Position numbers and translations under genes: made by a program. A DNA stretch of 64,000 nt, taken from the NCBI RefSeq assembly GCF_014196625.1, contig NZ_JACIDZ010000001.1, positions 620,001 to 684,000 of the forward strand, read 5' to 3'. The notes beneath the pieces were generated by a model. The model worked only from the letters and a program-made list of their open reading frames with translations. It did not search any database and was not told the origin of the DNA. Source of the DNA: Martelella radicis. Lineage in GTDB: Bacteria; Pseudomonadota; Alphaproteobacteria; Rhizobiales; Rhizobiaceae. This document shows positions 35,818 through 43,426 of this stretch, piece after piece (the stretch's first letter is position 1; each line of letters begins with the position of its first letter).

Positions 35818-36414
35818 TCAAATGGCCACGTCTTCGGTGGAAAGCCCGGCGGCGATCAGCACCGGCTTGACGCGGAAACCGCGCCCATAGACCAGCGGCA
35901 CGGGACCGCCTTCGGTCGTGACATTGGCGCCACCGCTGAAGAGGTAGGAGGACTGGTCCTCGCCATTGTTGCTATTGATCTTCGGCGCAGGCGACAGCAT
36001 CTGCCCGAGCCCGCCCATGGCAAGCGCCACGCCAAGACCCTTCATCGCCCCGCCGATCGTCGAGCCGCCAATACCGATGCCGGTGATCGCGCCCGGAAAC
36101 ATGAAGGCCGCCCCGATCAGGAAGACGCCGGCGATGATCTTGCCAAGCCCGCGATTGCCCGCGCCGGCGATGACCGGAACGATATGGAGATCCGCATCCC
36201 CGAGCTGAAAGTCGAGATCATCCGGCCCGAGCGCCATACCGGTTTCCGGATCCCCGCGCAGGACACGAAAGTTCCGGTCAGCCGCATATTGGCGGAAGCC
36301 CGGCACGACGGCGGCGAGCGCCTGGCCCGCCTCGCCGGCGCTGGCGACGTCGAGCTGGTAGACGGGCGCGAACTTCCGGGCGAGATCGCCGTGGAGGTGA
36401 ATGGTTCTCTTCAT
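35818..36414 (-). CDS. I: Tail assembly protein, lambda I-like
   Basis: A 198-residue protein. Residues 1-70 form a ubiquitin-like fold (LHGDLARKF, YQLDVASAGEAGQALA). Residues 80-150 include a glycine-rich hydrophobic stretch (IAGAGNRGLGKIIAGVFLIGAAFMFPG). The C-terminus (YGRGFRVKPVLIAAGLS) is the conserved part of the I family. It is needed for tail-tip assembly and is lost from the virion. In lambda it follows K directly; here the hicAB-higA cassette separates it from K. Confidence 0.88.
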   Translation of the reverse strand: MKRTIHLHGDLARKFAPVYQLDVASAGEAGQALAAVVPGFRQYAADRNFRVLRGDPETGMALGPDDLDFQLGDADLHIVPVIAGAGNRGLGKIIAGVFLIGAAFMFPGAITGIGIGGSTIGGAMKGLGVALAMGGLGQMLSPAPKINSNNGEDQSSYLFSGGANVTTEGGPVPLVYGRGFRVKPVLIAAGLSTEDVAI

Positions 36415-36423
36415 CGGTCACGC

Positions 36424-36489
36424 TATACGTATTCTTATGCGTATAATTGCTTGAAAGCCGACAGCTTAAGGCGTATATATATGCGCATA
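36424..36489 (+). promoter_or_regulatory. hicAB promoter with palindromic operators
   Basis: A sigma-70 promoter fits well: TTGAAA (36451-36456), 17-base spacer, TATATA (36474-36479). Two palindromes flank it: TATACG-N10-CGTATA (36424-36445) and TATGCGCATA (36480-36489), the latter at the expected transcription start. They share the half-site TATGCG/CGTATA and are good candidates for HicB binding. ATG of hicA is 17 bases after the second palindrome. Confidence 0.6.
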
Positions 36490-36505
36490 GAGAGGGAATG
36501 AGTTG

Positions 36506-36688
36506 ATGGACACCAACAGTCGAAAGATCATCAAACACTTGGAGAATGATGGCTTCGAACTGGTCAAGGTGACGGGGTCGCACCACAAGTTCAAAAAGGA
36601 CGACAAGACCGTCACCGTCCCTCATCCCAAGAAAGACTTGCCGATTGGCACAGTGCGCAACATCTACAAGCAAGCCGGTTGGCTGTAA
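36506..36688 (+). CDS. hicA: HicA-family mRNA interferase toxin
   Basis: A 60-residue toxin with the double-stranded-RNA-binding-like fold. The catalytic histidine is in GSHHKF (residues 24-29), and the C-terminal VPHPKKDLPIGTVRNIYKQAG is the family hallmark. HicA cleaves mRNA and blocks translation when HicB is lost. Start ATG 36506 follows GAGGGA. The gene is oriented against the phage late operon and sits between tail genes I and K, so it is an acquired cassette that may stabilise the prophage or act in defence. Confidence 0.95.
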   Translation: MDTNSRKIIKHLENDGFELVKVTGSHHKFKKDDKTVTVPHPKKDLPIGTVRNIYKQAGWL

Positions 36689-36703
36689 GGAAAGGAAAGC
36701 GCC

Positions 36704-37096
36704 ATGCATTACTACATTGCAGTGGTTCATCAGGAAGGCGACAGCGCTTTTGGTGTGCACTTTCCGGATGTTCCCGGCTGCTTCTCGGCCGCCGACGACA
36801 TGAATGATCTTCTGGCCAATGCAAGCGAAGCGCTTGCGCTCCACCTGGAAGGCGAGGATCTGCCCGAGGCGCGCTCACTCGACGCCGTTCGCGCTGATAG
36901 CGACGTGGCACGTGATCTGGCCGAGGGCGCCTTTCTGCTTGCCGTGCCCTTCATCCAATTGAGCGGCAGAACCACCAAGGCCAACATCACTATGGATGCA
37001 GGCCTCCTGAGCGCGGTCGATCAGTATGCAAAAGCGCACGGTCTGACACGATCCGCGTTCCTGGCCGATCTGGCACGCCGCGAAATCGCAAGCTGA
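36704..37096 (+). CDS. hicB: HicB-family antitoxin
   Basis: A 130-residue antitoxin. The N-terminal RNase-H-like fold (YIAVVHQEGDSAFGVHFPDVPGCFSA) neutralises HicA, and the C-terminal ribbon-helix-helix (RTTKANITMDAGLLSAVDQYA) binds DNA and represses the promoter. It begins 15 bases after hicA and is co-transcribed with it. Confidence 0.95.
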   Translation: MHYYIAVVHQEGDSAFGVHFPDVPGCFSAADDMNDLLANASEALALHLEGEDLPEARSLDAVRADSDVARDLAEGAFLLAVPFIQLSGRTTKANITMDAGLLSAVDQYAKAHGLTRSAFLADLARREIAS

Positions 37097-37325
37097 CTAA
37101 TCCCGGTACCACACCCAACGAGAAACAGATCTGCCCCACTTCGACTTGGTCACTCGTGCTCTATCTGCTCGAACACCAGCATTTGGCATAGCAGAACTGG
37201 TACGATAGCGACCGTCGCCAGGTCGCTTGACTCCACCAATATTCAGATTAATCTTGCGTTAATATGAAAGCACTGACGAACTTAAATTATTGGTCCACTT
37301 TCGTAATGGTTGGGGGAGCAAGACT

Positions 37326-37682
37326 TTGGACAGTACGTTACCTGCGGTTCATCCCGGCGAAATCCTTCGCGAAGAATACCTCGTTCCGCTCGAGATTGAT
37401 CCAAGCCAACTCGCCAGCGCCCTGAAAGTCTCATCCGAAGATATCGATCTGCTTGTGAAGGAGGTCTCTCCGATTTCTGCAGAGCTTGCGCTCAAGCTTG
37501 CAAAATACTTTCGCACGAGTCCTGAGTTCTGGATGCACGCACAAGCCAGCTACGATCTTCATATGACCGTAGGTAAGCTTCGCGATCAGCTTAAAACGAT
37601 ATCTGAATTCGAGAACTTAGCCGATGTAGCGAACGCAATGGGTAACTCGTCTCAACCACGGCCCGATGGGTTCGCGTCGTGA
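37326..37682 (+). CDS. HigA-like antitoxin (HTH addiction-module type), no visible toxin
   Basis: A 118-residue Xre-family helix-turn-helix protein: VHPGEILREEYLVPLEID then the HTH (SQLASALKVSSEDIDLLV) and LALKLAKYFRTSPEFWMHAQASYDL, the standard HigA pattern. I choose TTG 37326 because GGGGGAG lies 7 bases upstream; TTG 37290 is also open. The HigB-type toxin that normally precedes higA is absent from the 229 bases upstream. The last 66 bases overlap the 3' end of the oppositely oriented K gene, so the C-terminus after residue about 97 is probably fused tail-gene sequence. It may be a solitary regulator. Confidence 0.75.
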   Translation: MDSTLPAVHPGEILREEYLVPLEIDPSQLASALKVSSEDIDLLVKEVSPISAELALKLAKYFRTSPEFWMHAQASYDLHMTVGKLRDQLKTISEFENLADVANAMGNSSQPRPDGFAS

Positions 37683-38312
37683 CAGCCGTCCATCGAGGTG
37701 ATGCAGGCAAAGGCCATCCGCGAGCAGAATGCCGGAATGGCACGGCACCTTCGACACCAGCCGCATGAAGAACACATCGCCCGGCCGGACTTCCGACCCA
37801 TCGACCGCCCGGAAGCCTGCCTCTTCGAAGTGATCGGCAAGCAGGTTCTCGCCGTCTTCCCACCAGCTTTTCGAGCGAGCGAAGTCTGGAAGGCGGATGC
37901 CGCGTTCCTGCCAGCACCAGCTGCGCACTAGCCCGTAGCAATCGAACACACCCGGCACGAAGGACCGGCCCGTCAGCGGTGCATCCAGGCAGTGATCGCC
38001 CCACCAGAGAATGGGCGTCGTCACCTCGCCGTCGCAACTCACAATCCCGAACGGGATATGCGCCGCGATCTGACTGTCCATATCGGCTTTTGACGGCCAG
38101 TGTGGATGCGCTTTGGCATTGTGGCTGTGAATGACCGCTTCCGGCTGGAACTTCAGCCAGGTTTCCGCCGGCATCTCGAAGCCGTTCTCACGATCGGCCG
38201 CGATGTTTTCGACGCGGATATAGCGACCGCCAGACACCACGCCGCAGGCCTCTTCCGGCCATGCGGCAAGCGCATGCGCCCGGGCTTCCCGAGCGACATC
38301 ATCACCAAACAT
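37617..38312 (-). CDS. K: Tail tip peptidase, lambda K-like (JAB metalloprotease plus NlpC/P60)
   Basis: A 231-residue two-domain protein. Residues 1-105 carry a JAMM metalloprotease motif: Glu20/21 (PEEACG), H62-S-H64 and S74-x-x-D77. Residues 110-231 are an NlpC/P60 peptidase with catalytic Cys125 (FDCYGL) and His in PCHSGI. K is part of the tail tip complex and may cut the cell wall during DNA injection. Its 3' end overlaps the convergent higA-like gene by 66 bases. Confidence 0.9.
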   Translation of the reverse strand: MFGDDVAREARAHALAAWPEEACGVVSGGRYIRVENIAADRENGFEMPAETWLKFQPEAVIHSHNAKAHPHWPSKADMDSQIAAHIPFGIVSCDGEVTTPILWWGDHCLDAPLTGRSFVPGVFDCYGLVRSWCWQERGIRLPDFARSKSWWEDGENLLADHFEEAGFRAVDGSEVRPGDVFFMRLVSKVPCHSGILLADGLCLHHLDGRLSRREPIGPWLRRVTHCVRYIG

Positions 38313-38325
38313 GATTGCTTATCCT

Positions 38326-39081
38326 TCAGGTGTTTGCCCGACCGACGCCGGGAAAGGCCCGGGTCGGCAGATCGCCATGGCCGAAGCGCTTGACGCAGCC
38401 CGATTGCAGAAGCTTGCTGCAGCGATCCTCCGACGCCGAAACCGCATTGCCTTTCGCATCAAAACAGGCGGAGCCCGCATAGGGGCATGTGGCCCTGGAA
38501 TAGTCGAACGAACCGGTTTCCGGATCGAAGCGCCGATAGGTATGCGTGCAGGCGCTCTGGATGACCTGCCGGCCGGGGAGCTTTCGACCCTGTTGATCAA
38601 TCGCGGCGGCCAAGGTCCACTCGATATAGACCCGGTTTTGGTTGGTCTTCTGCTCGATCCGATAGACATCGACCGGAAAATGCGCGTCCGGATCCGCATC
38701 TTCCATACCGTCGAGAAAGCGTCGAAAGGTGCGGATGCGCCGGAAGGTCGCGCCCACCAGGTCGCCGAATTCGTTGACCACGGCCGACAACACGCCGGAG
38801 ACATTCGCGACCTTCAGCGTCGGGCGCGGCATCGTGCCCTGCGAGGACATCTCCCAGCCATCGGTCTCGATCGGCGTCGGCGCATAGACATTGCCGCAGA
38901 AGGACACCGGCGCTTCCTCGAAGGCCGATGACGTGAAGCGATAGATGCCGCCGCCGATGACGGAGGCATCAAGTTCATAGAGGTGGATGATATCATCGCT
39001 CACCAGCCCCTGCGCTGTCTGCGACAGGCCGTTTCCCGCCTGCTCGACAACCAGCATCGTGCCATAATGCGATCCCGTCAT
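38326..39081 (-). CDS. L: Minor tail protein, lambda L-like (Fe-S cluster type)
   Basis: A 251-residue tail-tip protein. The N-terminal part (DDIIHLYELDAS, YRFTS) is the conserved beta barrel of L. Five cysteines lie in the C-terminal half (178, 199, 206, 221, 229; for example TCPYAGSAC); four of them should bind the [4Fe-4S] cluster known for lambda gpL. It overlaps the upstream gene by four bases. Confidence 0.88.
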   Translation of the reverse strand: MTGSHYGTMLVVEQAGNGLSQTAQGLVSDDIIHLYELDASVIGGGIYRFTSSAFEEAPVSFCGNVYAPTPIETDGWEMSSQGTMPRPTLKVANVSGVLSAVVNEFGDLVGATFRRIRTFRRFLDGMEDADPDAHFPVDVYRIEQKTNQNRVYIEWTLAAAIDQQGRKLPGRQVIQSACTHTYRRFDPETGSFDYSRATCPYAGSACFDAKGNAVSASEDRCSKLLQSGCVKRFGHGDLPTRAFPGVGRANT

Positions 39082-39446
39082 TTGACCAGCGCCACGATCT
39101 CGGAAGCTGTCGTGCCCGTCGCCAGCACCTTGTGGGCGGCGACCGGCAGAAGCGTGCCGCTCTGGCAGTGATAGACGGCCACGCCACCGCCCGCCTCGAT
39201 CGCGACCGCACCGCCAAAGCCGACAAAGAGCGTCAGGACATCCTCCAGCACCGCATCATCGGATGGCGTCACCGCCTTGTGTCGGCGGGCCGGGGTGACG
39301 ATCTCCACCGCTTCGCGGACCGCTTCCACCAGCGCTGCCGCTTCGGCTGAGAAGCCATGGCGCGGACTGATTGACCCGTCCGGATTGGTCTCGGCGGCAA
39401 TCGGACGCTGGACACCCGTGGCGTCATAGACTTTCAGCTCCGTCAT
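39078..39446 (-). CDS. Spike-base-like phage protein (first copy)
   Basis: A 122-residue protein. The C-terminal 70 residues show the RCAP_rcc01079-type 'spike base' pattern: V-T-P-S-D-D, TLFVGFGGAVAIEAGG, SGTLLPVAAHKVLATGTTASEIVALV. A second gene with the same pattern lies at 42785-43036. It sits between M and L, where lambda has no gene, so it likely belongs to the tail tip or a decoration of it. Exact function unknown. Confidence 0.65.
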   Translation of the reverse strand: MTELKVYDATGVQRPIAAETNPDGSISPRHGFSAEAAALVEAVREAVEIVTPARRHKAVTPSDDAVLEDVLTLFVGFGGAVAIEAGGGVAVYHCQSGTLLPVAAHKVLATGTTASEIVALVK

Positions 39447-39790
39447 AGGTCGAAGACCCTTTCAATGGTCGCGTTGATCGTGTCATGGGCGCCGCCTGCC
39501 CCGGTTCTTGTCCAGGATTTGCAGCGATAAAGCCTTGCCTCCTTGTCGCGCGGCAGCTTCCATTCAAAAGCATGGAAACCGCGAAGCGACAGGAAGAAGC
39601 TTTCGATCCGATCGGCCTCGTCCAGCGTCAGGCCGGGCCACGTCGCATTGAAACTCACACCCGTTGTGTTAAGCCCGTCACCGCTGCGTTGACTGTAACC
39701 GTCGCCGAAGCGGCTCTCCAGCGTGCGCAGCTCGACCGACTTGGTGCTGGTGATCGCCGGGCATGCCGGCGGCTCGAACTTCTCGGCCAT
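39443..39790 (-). CDS. M: Minor tail protein, lambda M-like
   Basis: A 115-residue tail-tip protein of the Phage_min_tail family: RFGDGYSQRSGDGLN, F-N-A-T-W-x-G-L-T-x-x-E-A, and FFLSLRGFHAFEWKLP are its typical motifs. It caps the tape measure at the tail tip. Start ATG overlaps the tape-measure end by one base. Confidence 0.9.
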   Translation of the reverse strand: MAEKFEPPACPAITSTKSVELRTLESRFGDGYSQRSGDGLNTTGVSFNATWPGLTLDEADRIESFFLSLRGFHAFEWKLPRDKEARLYRCKSWTRTGAGGAHDTINATIERVFDL

Positions 39791-41709
39791 CAGAACGGCC
39801 CTCCTGCAAGCATGCCCCGCGCCCGGGCGTTTTCCTGAAGACGCCTGTCGACGACGGCGTCGATCTGTTTGCGGAATTCCTTCCCCATCGCCACGGCATC
39901 CTTCGGATCCGTGCTCTCCGGAACCGACACATTGATATCGCCAATGCTGACCGAGCTGATCATCGATCCCGAAGACAACGTTGAGCTGACCGCTCCAAGC
40001 CGGTGATTGGGAATGATCTCGCCGCCGCGCGGCAGTTTCAAAATCTCCGGCCCGCGCTCGCCAACCAGCGCCATGCCGCCCTGGGTGAAGTTCGTGCCCG
40101 TGGCATGGGTCGGCAGGAAGCCACTAAGCAGCCCGCCACCCAACAAACCGCCAAGCGGTCCGTCGCCGAAGAGCGCCGCCTGCGCTGCCGCCTCGATCAG
40201 CTTGTTGATCATGCTGTCGAGGGCGGCATTGCCGGTCTCGATTGCCGGTATCAGCGCCAGGAAGCTGTCGCGGGCCGTATCGCGGAAGAATTCGGCCGTA
40301 TCGGCGGCGGCTTCCTGCTTGTACCTCTGTTCCTCGATCGCAAATGTCAGCTCCCGGATCGAGGCTTTTTCAGCGTCGGTCGCGGCCGTGCCGGCACGGC
40401 GGAGATTTTCGAAGACCTTCTTCTGGTCCGCCGTCATCTCGGTCATCCGCAGTTCGTCCTGCAGCGCCTGAATGAGTTTTTCGACAGCCTCGCGTTCGCG
40501 ATCGACCGCAGTGGAAGCCGAGCCACCGCCGCCGGATTTGCCGTTGCTTCGCCGCGATGTCTTGGCCGCAAGCCGGGCCTCGGCCTGGGCCCGCACCATT
40601 TCCTTTGTCGGCGCGCCGCCCGCGTCCTCATAGAGCTTGCGGACGGTGGCCATTTCCTTTTCCAGCGCGAGCTGGTCCGAGGTCAGGTCGTTCTGCCGCT
40701 CCAGTTCCGCCGTCACCTCGCGGTTGGCGGCCATTTTCTGCTCATAGATTTCGCGGCCGGCATTATAGTCCGCGTAGTCGGCAGCCATGTCATAGCCGGT
40801 TGTCACATCGACGGGAGGGAGCGCTATTGTCCCATCGGCCATGGCGCCCATTTTGGCGCCGGCCTCGGCGGCACGCAGCCCCACCCGCGCATTCTGGATG
40901 GCTGTGCTCAGGTCCTGCATCTTGCCGATCAGGCCGCTGATCAGCCCGCCGATATCGACCAGCGCCCCTTTGACATTGGTGCCGATGATCAGCGCCATGG
41001 TTTCCCATTCGGCGTTGATGTCTTCCGCCTGTTGCAGAAGCTCGTCATCCATCACCGCGCCCATGTCCCGGGCCTCTTCCCGGGCATCCGCAATGCTCTG
41101 GCCGGTATCGTCCATAAGCCCAGCAAAATCCTCCGCAGCCGTGCCGCCGAAGATCTCGTCCAGAACCCGGATCTGCGCTGCCCTGTCGAGCTCGCGGATC
41201 TTGCCGATCAGCGTTTCGAACATCGCCGCCGGGTCTTCCAGCATGCGGGTGAGCTGCCGGGCGGAAAGGCCGAGACGCAGAAAAGACTCGGCAGCAGACC
41301 CACCACCAGTCTTGACGAATTCATCGGCGCGAAGCTGCATCTCTTTCAGGCCATCGGTCAAAGCGTTGAGCTCGATACGATTCTTGACCGCCGCATAGCG
41401 CAGTTCCTGGAACGCCTCGAAATCGACGCCGGCGGTCTTTGCCGCCTTGCCGAGATCCGCCACGGCGTCGACGGCCTTCTGCGTTTCGCTGACGATCACG
41501 CCGAGACCGAGGGAGGCGGCAAGGCCCGCCGGGCCGCCGCGCAATGCCCCGAAGATGCCATCCAGTCCTCCAATCTTCTTTTTGATCGAAAGGAACGAGC
41601 TTGCCGTGTCGTTGGCAGCGGTGCGCGCCTGCATCCGGACCCGGGTCATCGCGGTTCTGAATTCGCGATCATCGGCGCCGATCGTGACAGGAATATCCGG
41701 TCTGCTCAT
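39790..41709 (-). CDS. H: Tail tape measure protein (lambda H-like)
   Basis: A 639-residue protein that sets tail length and forms the injection channel. It is helical and coiled-coil rich (residues 100-450), with a hydrophobic glycine-rich segment at about 505-560 (AALFGDGPLGGLLGGGLLSGFLP) and the C-terminal VGERGPEILKLPRGGEIIPN element typical of tape measures. At 639 residues it suggests a tail of about 95 nm if the usual 1.5 angstrom per residue holds. Start ATG 41709 overlaps the stop of the GT frameshift product (ATGA). Confidence 0.93.
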   Translation of the reverse strand: MSRPDIPVTIGADDREFRTAMTRVRMQARTAANDTASSFLSIKKKIGGLDGIFGALRGGPAGLAASLGLGVIVSETQKAVDAVADLGKAAKTAGVDFEAFQELRYAAVKNRIELNALTDGLKEMQLRADEFVKTGGGSAAESFLRLGLSARQLTRMLEDPAAMFETLIGKIRELDRAAQIRVLDEIFGGTAAEDFAGLMDDTGQSIADAREEARDMGAVMDDELLQQAEDINAEWETMALIIGTNVKGALVDIGGLISGLIGKMQDLSTAIQNARVGLRAAEAGAKMGAMADGTIALPPVDVTTGYDMAADYADYNAGREIYEQKMAANREVTAELERQNDLTSDQLALEKEMATVRKLYEDAGGAPTKEMVRAQAEARLAAKTSRRSNGKSGGGGSASTAVDREREAVEKLIQALQDELRMTEMTADQKKVFENLRRAGTAATDAEKASIRELTFAIEEQRYKQEAAADTAEFFRDTARDSFLALIPAIETGNAALDSMINKLIEAAAQAALFGDGPLGGLLGGGLLSGFLPTHATGTNFTQGGMALVGERGPEILKLPRGGEIIPNHRLGAVSSTLSSGSMISSVSIGDINVSVPESTDPKDAVAMGKEFRKQIDAVVDRRLQENARARGMLAGGPF

Positions 41710-42340
41710 CTTCGCTCAGCCTTCTGACGAATGGATTTTTGGGGACCGTGATCCGCGACAATCTCGCGGATGCGGGTGCGGCTGACGGGTGAAGTCTGCG
41801 GGGACCGGCCCGTTACGCCGGCGATGGTCATGACAAGCTCGGAGGGCGTCGCCGCCCAGAAGGTGGCCGGCGTCCAGTGGATCCGCTCGGCGGAAACGGC
41901 AAGCTCGAACAGCGTCCTGACGTGATCGGCAATCAGGACGTCGTCCGAGGCTTTTTTCCGGTGACAGCCGCCTCCACGTCTTCCAGAGGCGAGGAGGTTT
42001 CGCGCAGCGCATTGCCGGCCTCGATATGAGCGGTCAGCGCCTGTTCGATGCCGATGCGCCAGCTTGCCTGGTCGGCAGCCGAGATGTTCTTGCCCGACAA
42101 CACCCGGGCGGCAAGCGCGGCCCTGCCCTCGTCATCATCAGCAACGGCAAGGCAGCGGATCGCGCAGGAGACCGCGAAGGGTTCGAAACCGAGCAGGCGC
42201 TGATAGATCTCGTCCATCGTGCGCGCGCCGATGGCCTGCGACAGGTGCATCAGCCCGGCAAAGGTGACGGCGACAACGAAGCTCTCGCTACCGATCGTCA
42301 CCGCCGCCTCGCCGCGCAGCTCATTGGCGAAGGCCATCAT
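41706..42340 (-). CDS. Tail assembly chaperone GT, made by -1 frameshift
   Basis: The zero frame (42340-41933) encodes the 135-residue G-type chaperone. At 41957-41951 the sequence A-AAA-AAG is in the correct phase for -1 slippage. After slippage the frame continues at GCC (41951) for 81 codons and stops with TGA at 41706-41708, overlapping the tape-measure ATG. The extension contains WTPATFWAATPSELVMT and a basic C-terminus, the pattern of the T-like/GTA TAC-6 family. No start codon with a ribosome site precedes the T part, so a frameshift is the natural way to make it. GT would bind the tape measure through T and recruit tube subunits through G. Confidence 0.78.
41933..42340 (-). CDS. Tail assembly chaperone G (GTA gp10-like)
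   Basis: The unshifted product is a 135-residue protein of the GTA-gp10/TAC family (FANELRGEAAVTIGSESFVVAVTFAGLMHLSQAIG). It should coat the tape measure before tube polymerisation. It starts at ATG 42340 (or 42337), overlapping the stop of the tail tube gene as TGATG. It ends nine codons after the slippery site. Confidence 0.85.
   Translation of the reverse strand: MMAFANELRGEAAVTIGSESFVVAVTFAGLMHLSQAIGARTMDEIYQRLLGFEPFAVSCAIRCLAVADDDEGRAALAARVLSGKNISAADQASWRIGIEQALTAHIEAGNALRETSSPLEDVEAAVTGKKPRTTS
41951..41957 (-). promoter_or_regulatory. Programmed -1 ribosomal frameshift site A-AAA-AAG
   Basis: On the minus strand the codons are GGA AAA AAG, so the heptamer A-AAA-AAG is in the X-XXY-YYZ phase. 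This is the same heptamer used in dnaX and one of the most efficient in bacteria. It lies at the G/T junction. A downstream GC-rich stem could stimulate it, but I could not assign one clearly. Confidence 0.75.
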
Positions 42341-42756
42341 CAGGCAGCCGCCGCAAAGGCGACATCGCCATCGAAGACGCCGGAGAGATCGCAGGTCAGC
42401 TCGCCAGTCTTGTCGCCCTGGAAGTTCGCTGCGAGCACCCTCATAGAACCTTCAAACGTTCCAACGCTTGGAACGCTCACCTGATATTCAGCGCGCGCCT
42501 GGGCAAGAACGTCCTGCAGCACAAGCGCCTGCGTTGCCGAACTCACATAGGCGCCCGATCCCGACCAGCGCACGGACTGGACGCCGCCGATCGAGGAATA
42601 GTGCAGCACCCCGCCCGGATTGTCGCAGTCCGGCTTCGTCGTATCCACTTCCTCATTGTTGATGTTAAGCGAACGCTGCTCGACAACGCAGACGATCTCA
42701 AATTCTTCCGTCGCGTCGTTCCGGCGCTTGATGATCAGTTCGCGGCCCAGTGCCAT
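42340..42756 (-). CDS. Major tail tube protein (lambda V position)
   Basis: A 138-residue protein that matches phage/GTA tail tube subunits (TP901-1/TTP family): MALGRELIIKRRNDATEEF start, an internal N-N-E-E-V-D-T-T-K-P-D-C-D motif, a beta-rich centre (GVQSVRWSGSGAYVS), and a final DLSGVFDGDV. It builds the tail tube. Its stop overlaps the G chaperone start. Confidence 0.82.
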   Translation of the reverse strand: MALGRELIIKRRNDATEEFEIVCVVEQRSLNINNEEVDTTKPDCDNPGGVLHYSSIGGVQSVRWSGSGAYVSSATQALVLQDVLAQARAEYQVSVPSVGTFEGSMRVLAANFQGDKTGELTCDLSGVFDGDVAFAAAA

Positions 42757-42784
42757 GGCAAATTCCTTTCAGGAAGAAAAGCGC

Positions 42785-43036
42785 TCACCAGAGCGCAACG
42801 ATGTTTCCGGCCGTGGTGCCGGTCTCTTTGACGCGGACGTAAACGCCCAGCACATAACCGATGGGATGGTTCTTCAGCGTCACTTCCGTGCCGCCCAGGG
42901 TCACGCCGCAAATGTCGCCCTCCGCGCCCAGATAGAGCGTCGAGGCCTGCGGCAGATCGGCATGGTCATCCGGCACGACAGGCGCGCCGAACCAGAAGGG
43001 CTGGTCGAGACCGCCCTCTTTGGAGGTGGGAATCAT
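42785..43036 (-). CDS. Spike-base-like phage protein (second copy)
   Basis: An 83-residue protein of the RCAP_rcc01079 spike-base type: DDHADLPQASTLYLGAEGDICGVTLGG, V-x-L-K-N-x-P-x-G-Y-V-L, VKETGTTAGNIVALW. Start ATG 43036 follows AAGGAG at 8 bases; a start at 43045 is less likely. It shares the ATGTTA-x-x-IVAL ending with the gene at 39078. It precedes the tube gene. In GTAs such proteins form the base of head spikes or fibres. Confidence 0.72.
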   Translation of the reverse strand: MIPTSKEGGLDQPFWFGAPVVPDDHADLPQASTLYLGAEGDICGVTLGGTEVTLKNHPIGYVLGVYVRVKETGTTAGNIVALW

Positions 43037-43426
43037 AAGAAACACTCCTTCTTCGTTGGCTTTCAGAGCCCCGAAAAACTTGACGTACCGAGAAGCGATT
43101 GGACGCGGTCAGAGACCGGGAATGGAGAACGCAAGACAATTCGACGCACTCGCCGCGATCAAGCCGACTTGACTCGCGATCGGTTCGGGGACACACATGC
43201 CCCATGAACAACACGCGTCTCCATCTTTGCACTCAGCGGGTTCGCCTCATCGTAGGCAAATAACCCCCGACCCGGTCGCGTCGCGCCCCGGTCGTGGGGC
43301 ATAGGCAGTTTGCCACTGGGCGTTCATTTCGACCCACATTCAGCGACACAAGATCACAAACCGCAGAGACAACACTCGCACTCGCGAGGTTCATTATTGC
43401 TGGCTCGCTCAGCACGGAGATGCACT
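43037..43426. other. Intergenic region before rnk
   Basis: About 390 bases between the divergent spike-base and rnk genes hold no supported gene. They must contain the rnk promoter; I find no clear hexamers or palindrome. It is the left border of the second cargo cassette. Confidence 0.35.

Noticed and set aside
34015-36501. 828-codon open frame on the plus strand opposite J and I
   Set aside because: It is antisense to well recognised tail genes, rich in R, H and D as expected from mirrored GC-rich codons, and has no ribosome site.
40003-41727. 574-codon plus-strand frame opposite the tape measure gene
   Set aside because: Antisense shadow with no ribosome site; the tape measure on the minus strand is coupled to its neighbours.
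41716-42012. Separate ATG-started protein at the T-gene place in a third frame
   Set aside because: Its translation is arginine- and histidine-rich without tail chaperone motifs. The motif-bearing frame is the -1 frame reached from G.
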